Positions 12,962-14,207 of a stretch of DNA of 14,207 bases are shown piece after piece (position 1 is the first letter of the stretch; the number at the start of each line of letters is the position of its first letter). This stretch comes from DATKXO01 sp035528995 (GTDB lineage Bacteria; Planctomycetota; Phycisphaerae; UBA1845), in assembly GCA_035528995.1 (NCBI GenBank), contig DATKXO010000386.1:1-14207 (forward strand), in the 5' to 3' direction. The position numbers and the translations under genes are program-made. Under the pieces are notes generated by a model. The model ran no database searches, was not told where the DNA came from, and saw nothing but the letters and a program-made list of their open reading frames with translations.

Positions 12962-13252
12962 TTGCGATATCTGCCGAACGTGGTGACGCTGACGCTGGAT
13001 GCGGAGAAGTGCACCGGCTGCGGCCTGTGTGTGGACGTGTGCCCTCACGGTGTCCTGGCGATGGGGGACCACCAGGCCGCGATTGTGGACCGCGACGCCT
13101 GTATGGAGTGCGGGGCCTGTGTGCGAAACTGCGCATTCCAGGCGCTGTCCGTGCGGGCCGGCGTGGGTTGTGCGGCGGCGGTCCTCAACGGAATGATCCG
13201 TGGCGGTGGGCCACCGTGCGACTGTTGCGCGGAATCGGCCTGTAGCGATTGA
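12962..13252 (+). CDS. hgcB: 2x[4Fe-4S] ferredoxin HgcB, partner of HgcA
   Basis: HgcB is needed with HgcA for mercury methylation. It is thought to reduce the HgcA corrinoid and may pass Hg(II) through its extra cysteines. The 96-residue protein has cluster motifs C17-x2-C20-x2-C23-x3-C27 (CTGCGLCVDVCPHG) and C47-x2-C50-x2-C53-x3-C57, the second containing the family signature CMECGAC. The usual Pro after the last cluster Cys is Ala58 here. VGC at 68-70 gives the single mid-protein Cys typical of HgcB, and the tail CDCCAESAC (86-94) supplies the C-terminal Cys group, which is richer than the usual pair. The start is TTG at 12962, with AAGGA 5 nt upstream and a further GGAGG at 12944-12948; GTG codons at 12980 and 12983 are alternatives. 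It is co-transcribed with hgcA. Confidence 0.94.
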   Translation: MRYLPNVVTLTLDAEKCTGCGLCVDVCPHGVLAMGDHQAAIVDRDACMECGACVRNCAFQALSVRAGVGCAAAVLNGMIRGGGPPCDCCAESACSD

Positions 13253-13305
13253 CTCGCGTCCTGCGTTGCGCCCAGTCCAAGACTGAGACAAGTCGTTCCT
13301 TCTCG

Positions 13306-13337
13306 CGGCGGCGAAGTAGGGGGGCGTTCCGCCGCCG
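13306..13337 (+). terminator. Possible terminator hairpin after hgcB
   Basis: CGGCGGCG (13306-13313) pairs with CGCCGCCG (13330-13337). A further AA/TT extension is possible with one bulged C, around an 11-nt loop. It sits about 54 nt after the hgcB stop but lacks a T-run (TTGATGCC follows), so it may be a weak or Rho-assisted terminator, or simply a 3' stabilising hairpin. It ends just before the -35-like box of the next gene. Confidence 0.4.
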
Positions 13338-13345
13338 TTGATGCC

Positions 13346-13374
13346 TTGCCGATTCGTGTAGGTACCGCTACTGT
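13346..13374 (+). promoter_or_regulatory. Weak promoter candidate of the DUF4922-like gene
   Basis: TTGCCG (13346-13351) and TACTGT (13369-13374) are separated by 17 bp. The second ends 6 nt before the ATG at 13381, so the transcript would start at the ATG. The match to consensus is modest (four and three of six), but the position repeats the arrangement seen before hgcA and the HEAT gene. Confidence 0.3.
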
Positions 13375-13380
13375 CCGCGC

Positions 13381-14207
13381 ATGCCGCGCAACACTCAGGC
13401 AGGGATCATCGAGGAGGCGGATCTTCGACGCTACTCTCGCGGTGCGTCGCTGGAGGAGTGGTCCAACCGGGCGCGGGCCCTGTTGAACCACCAACGGCGC
13501 ACCTGGGCGCAGGCCAGGAACGCGTTTGCGGCCTTGGCCCGGGTGCGGATGCGGGCCTTCCAGGTCGGCGGCTCTACCGTCCGAGTGCAATACAACCCGG
13601 GACGCTTCGCCATCGCCATCGCCAACCTCGATCCGGAGCACGTCGGCCGTCGCAAGTGCGTGCTGTGCGCCGAGCACCGGCCGGTCGAGCAACGCGGTCT
13701 GGCCTACGAAGACTACATCCTGGTGATCAACCCGGCTCCGATCTTCAGCGAGCACCTCACGCTTATCCATGGCGAGCATCGCCCGCAGGCGTTGCGGGAC
13801 GCGCTTCCCGTGATGTTACGTCTGGCGAAGGACCTGACGGCCCGGTACACCGTGCTCTACAACGGGCCGGGCGTGGGAGCCTCCTCGCCGGATCATCTGC
13901 ACCTTCAGGTCTGCCGAAAAGGCGTTCTGCCCATCGAGCACGACGAGGGGTTGCAATGGGCGACGCCGTCGGTCGTGGATCGGTCGGGACTGTCCATCGC
14001 CCGCAGCGCGGAGGGCACGCGTTGCGTACTGCGGTTCCGTTGCGCCAACGCCGAGAGCCTGACCGAGGCGCTACACGCATTGTTCGATATCCTGACAGGG
14101 GGGGATGAGCCGGCCGTGAACGTCGTCTGTCGATGTGACGCGTCACCGGGGGCCAGCGGCCTCGAGTGGAGCGTGATCGTGATCATGCGCTCCACGTTCC
14201 GGCCATC
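13381..14207 (+). CDS. HIT-superfamily (DUF4922-like) nucleotide phosphorylase/transferase, C-terminus cut by the window edge
   Basis: About 275 codons are present with no stop before the window ends. The visible protein starts MPRNTQAGIIEEADLRRYS. It contains RKCVLCAEHRP (91-101), resembling the Cys pair of galactose-1-phosphate uridylyltransferase-like proteins, then DYILVINPAPIFSEHLTLIH (111-130) and LYNGPGVGASSPDHLHLQ (158-175). The last part carries the HIT-type catalytic motif H-x-H, here HLHLQ. This pattern fits the DUF4922 family, related to GDP-L-galactose phosphorylase and ATP adenylyltransferases, which act on nucleoside (di)phosphate-sugars or dinucleotides; the real substrate is unknown. 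The ATG at 13381 has no ribosome-binding site but follows a promoter-like element closely. It is downstream of hgcB on the same strand after 128 nt and probably has its own promoter. Confidence 0.72.
   Translation, partial: MPRNTQAGIIEEADLRRYSRGASLEEWSNRARALLNHQRRTWAQARNAFAALARVRMRAFQVGGSTVRVQYNPGRFAIAIANLDPEHVGRRKCVLCAEHRPVEQRGLAYEDYILVINPAPIFSEHLTLIHGEHRPQALRDALPVMLRLAKDLTARYTVLYNGPGVGASSPDHLHLQVCRKGVLPIEHDEGLQWATPSVVDRSGLSIARSAEGTRCVLRFRCANAESLTEALHALFDILTGGDEPAVNVVCRCDASPGASGLEWSVIVIMRSTFRP

Noticed and set aside
11796..13136. Minus-strand upstream extension of the HEAT-repeat gene through hgcA and hgcB
   Set aside because: The frame is open only because of high GC. The translation is His/Arg/Pro-rich, while the plus strand encodes clear HgcA and HgcB.

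Overview
The window looks like a chromosomal segment of a high-GC bacterium of the PVC group, most likely a planctomycete. This is inferred from four things: a single-gene type IV pilin-like protein of the planctomycete type, a very large secreted protein with Cys-rich repeats and a C-terminal type I dockerin, the general sequence style, and an hgcAB pair of the kind known from uncultivated PVC bacteria. No rRNA, tRNA or CRISPR array was found.

Left part (1-3600), all on the minus strand: the first codons of methionyl-tRNA synthetase (metG, running off the left edge); a two-gene vitamin operon, ribE-pdxA (riboflavin synthase and a vitamin B6 enzyme), with GTG starts and a 4-nt overlap; a pilin-like secreted protein; and a small lipoprotein. 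Sigma70-like promoters with 16-bp spacers can be placed upstream of metG, ribE and the pilin gene. Middle part (3600-10400), plus strand: a non-coding stretch, an orphan ParA-type ATPase with a long acidic tail followed closely by a small VanZ-family membrane protein, a second long non-coding stretch that probably includes a long leader, and a 1344-residue secreted dockerin protein ending in a strong intrinsic terminator.

Right part (10393-14207) holds the two most notable items. First, a roughly 550-nt group IIC intron sits 4 nt after the stem of that terminator. Its domain V has the class C type CGC triad, but its reverse transcriptase/maturase gene has lost almost everything except the N- and C-terminal ends. 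Second, a complete mercury-methylation pair, hgcA-hgcB, has the diagnostic NVWCAAGK cap-helix motif in HgcA and CMECGAC in HgcB. It is divergent from a membrane-anchored HEAT-repeat protein and followed by a partial HIT-like (DUF4922-type) nucleotide phosphorylase/transferase. Several genes here (hgcA, the HEAT gene, the DUF4922-like gene) have -10-like boxes only 6-7 nt before the ATG, which suggests leaderless transcripts.

How the genes may work together: HgcA (membrane corrinoid methyltransferase) and HgcB (2x[4Fe-4S] ferredoxin) would form a complete Hg(II)-methylating system. RibE and PdxA feed flavin and PLP cofactor pools. The other genes look like independent housekeeping or surface functions.
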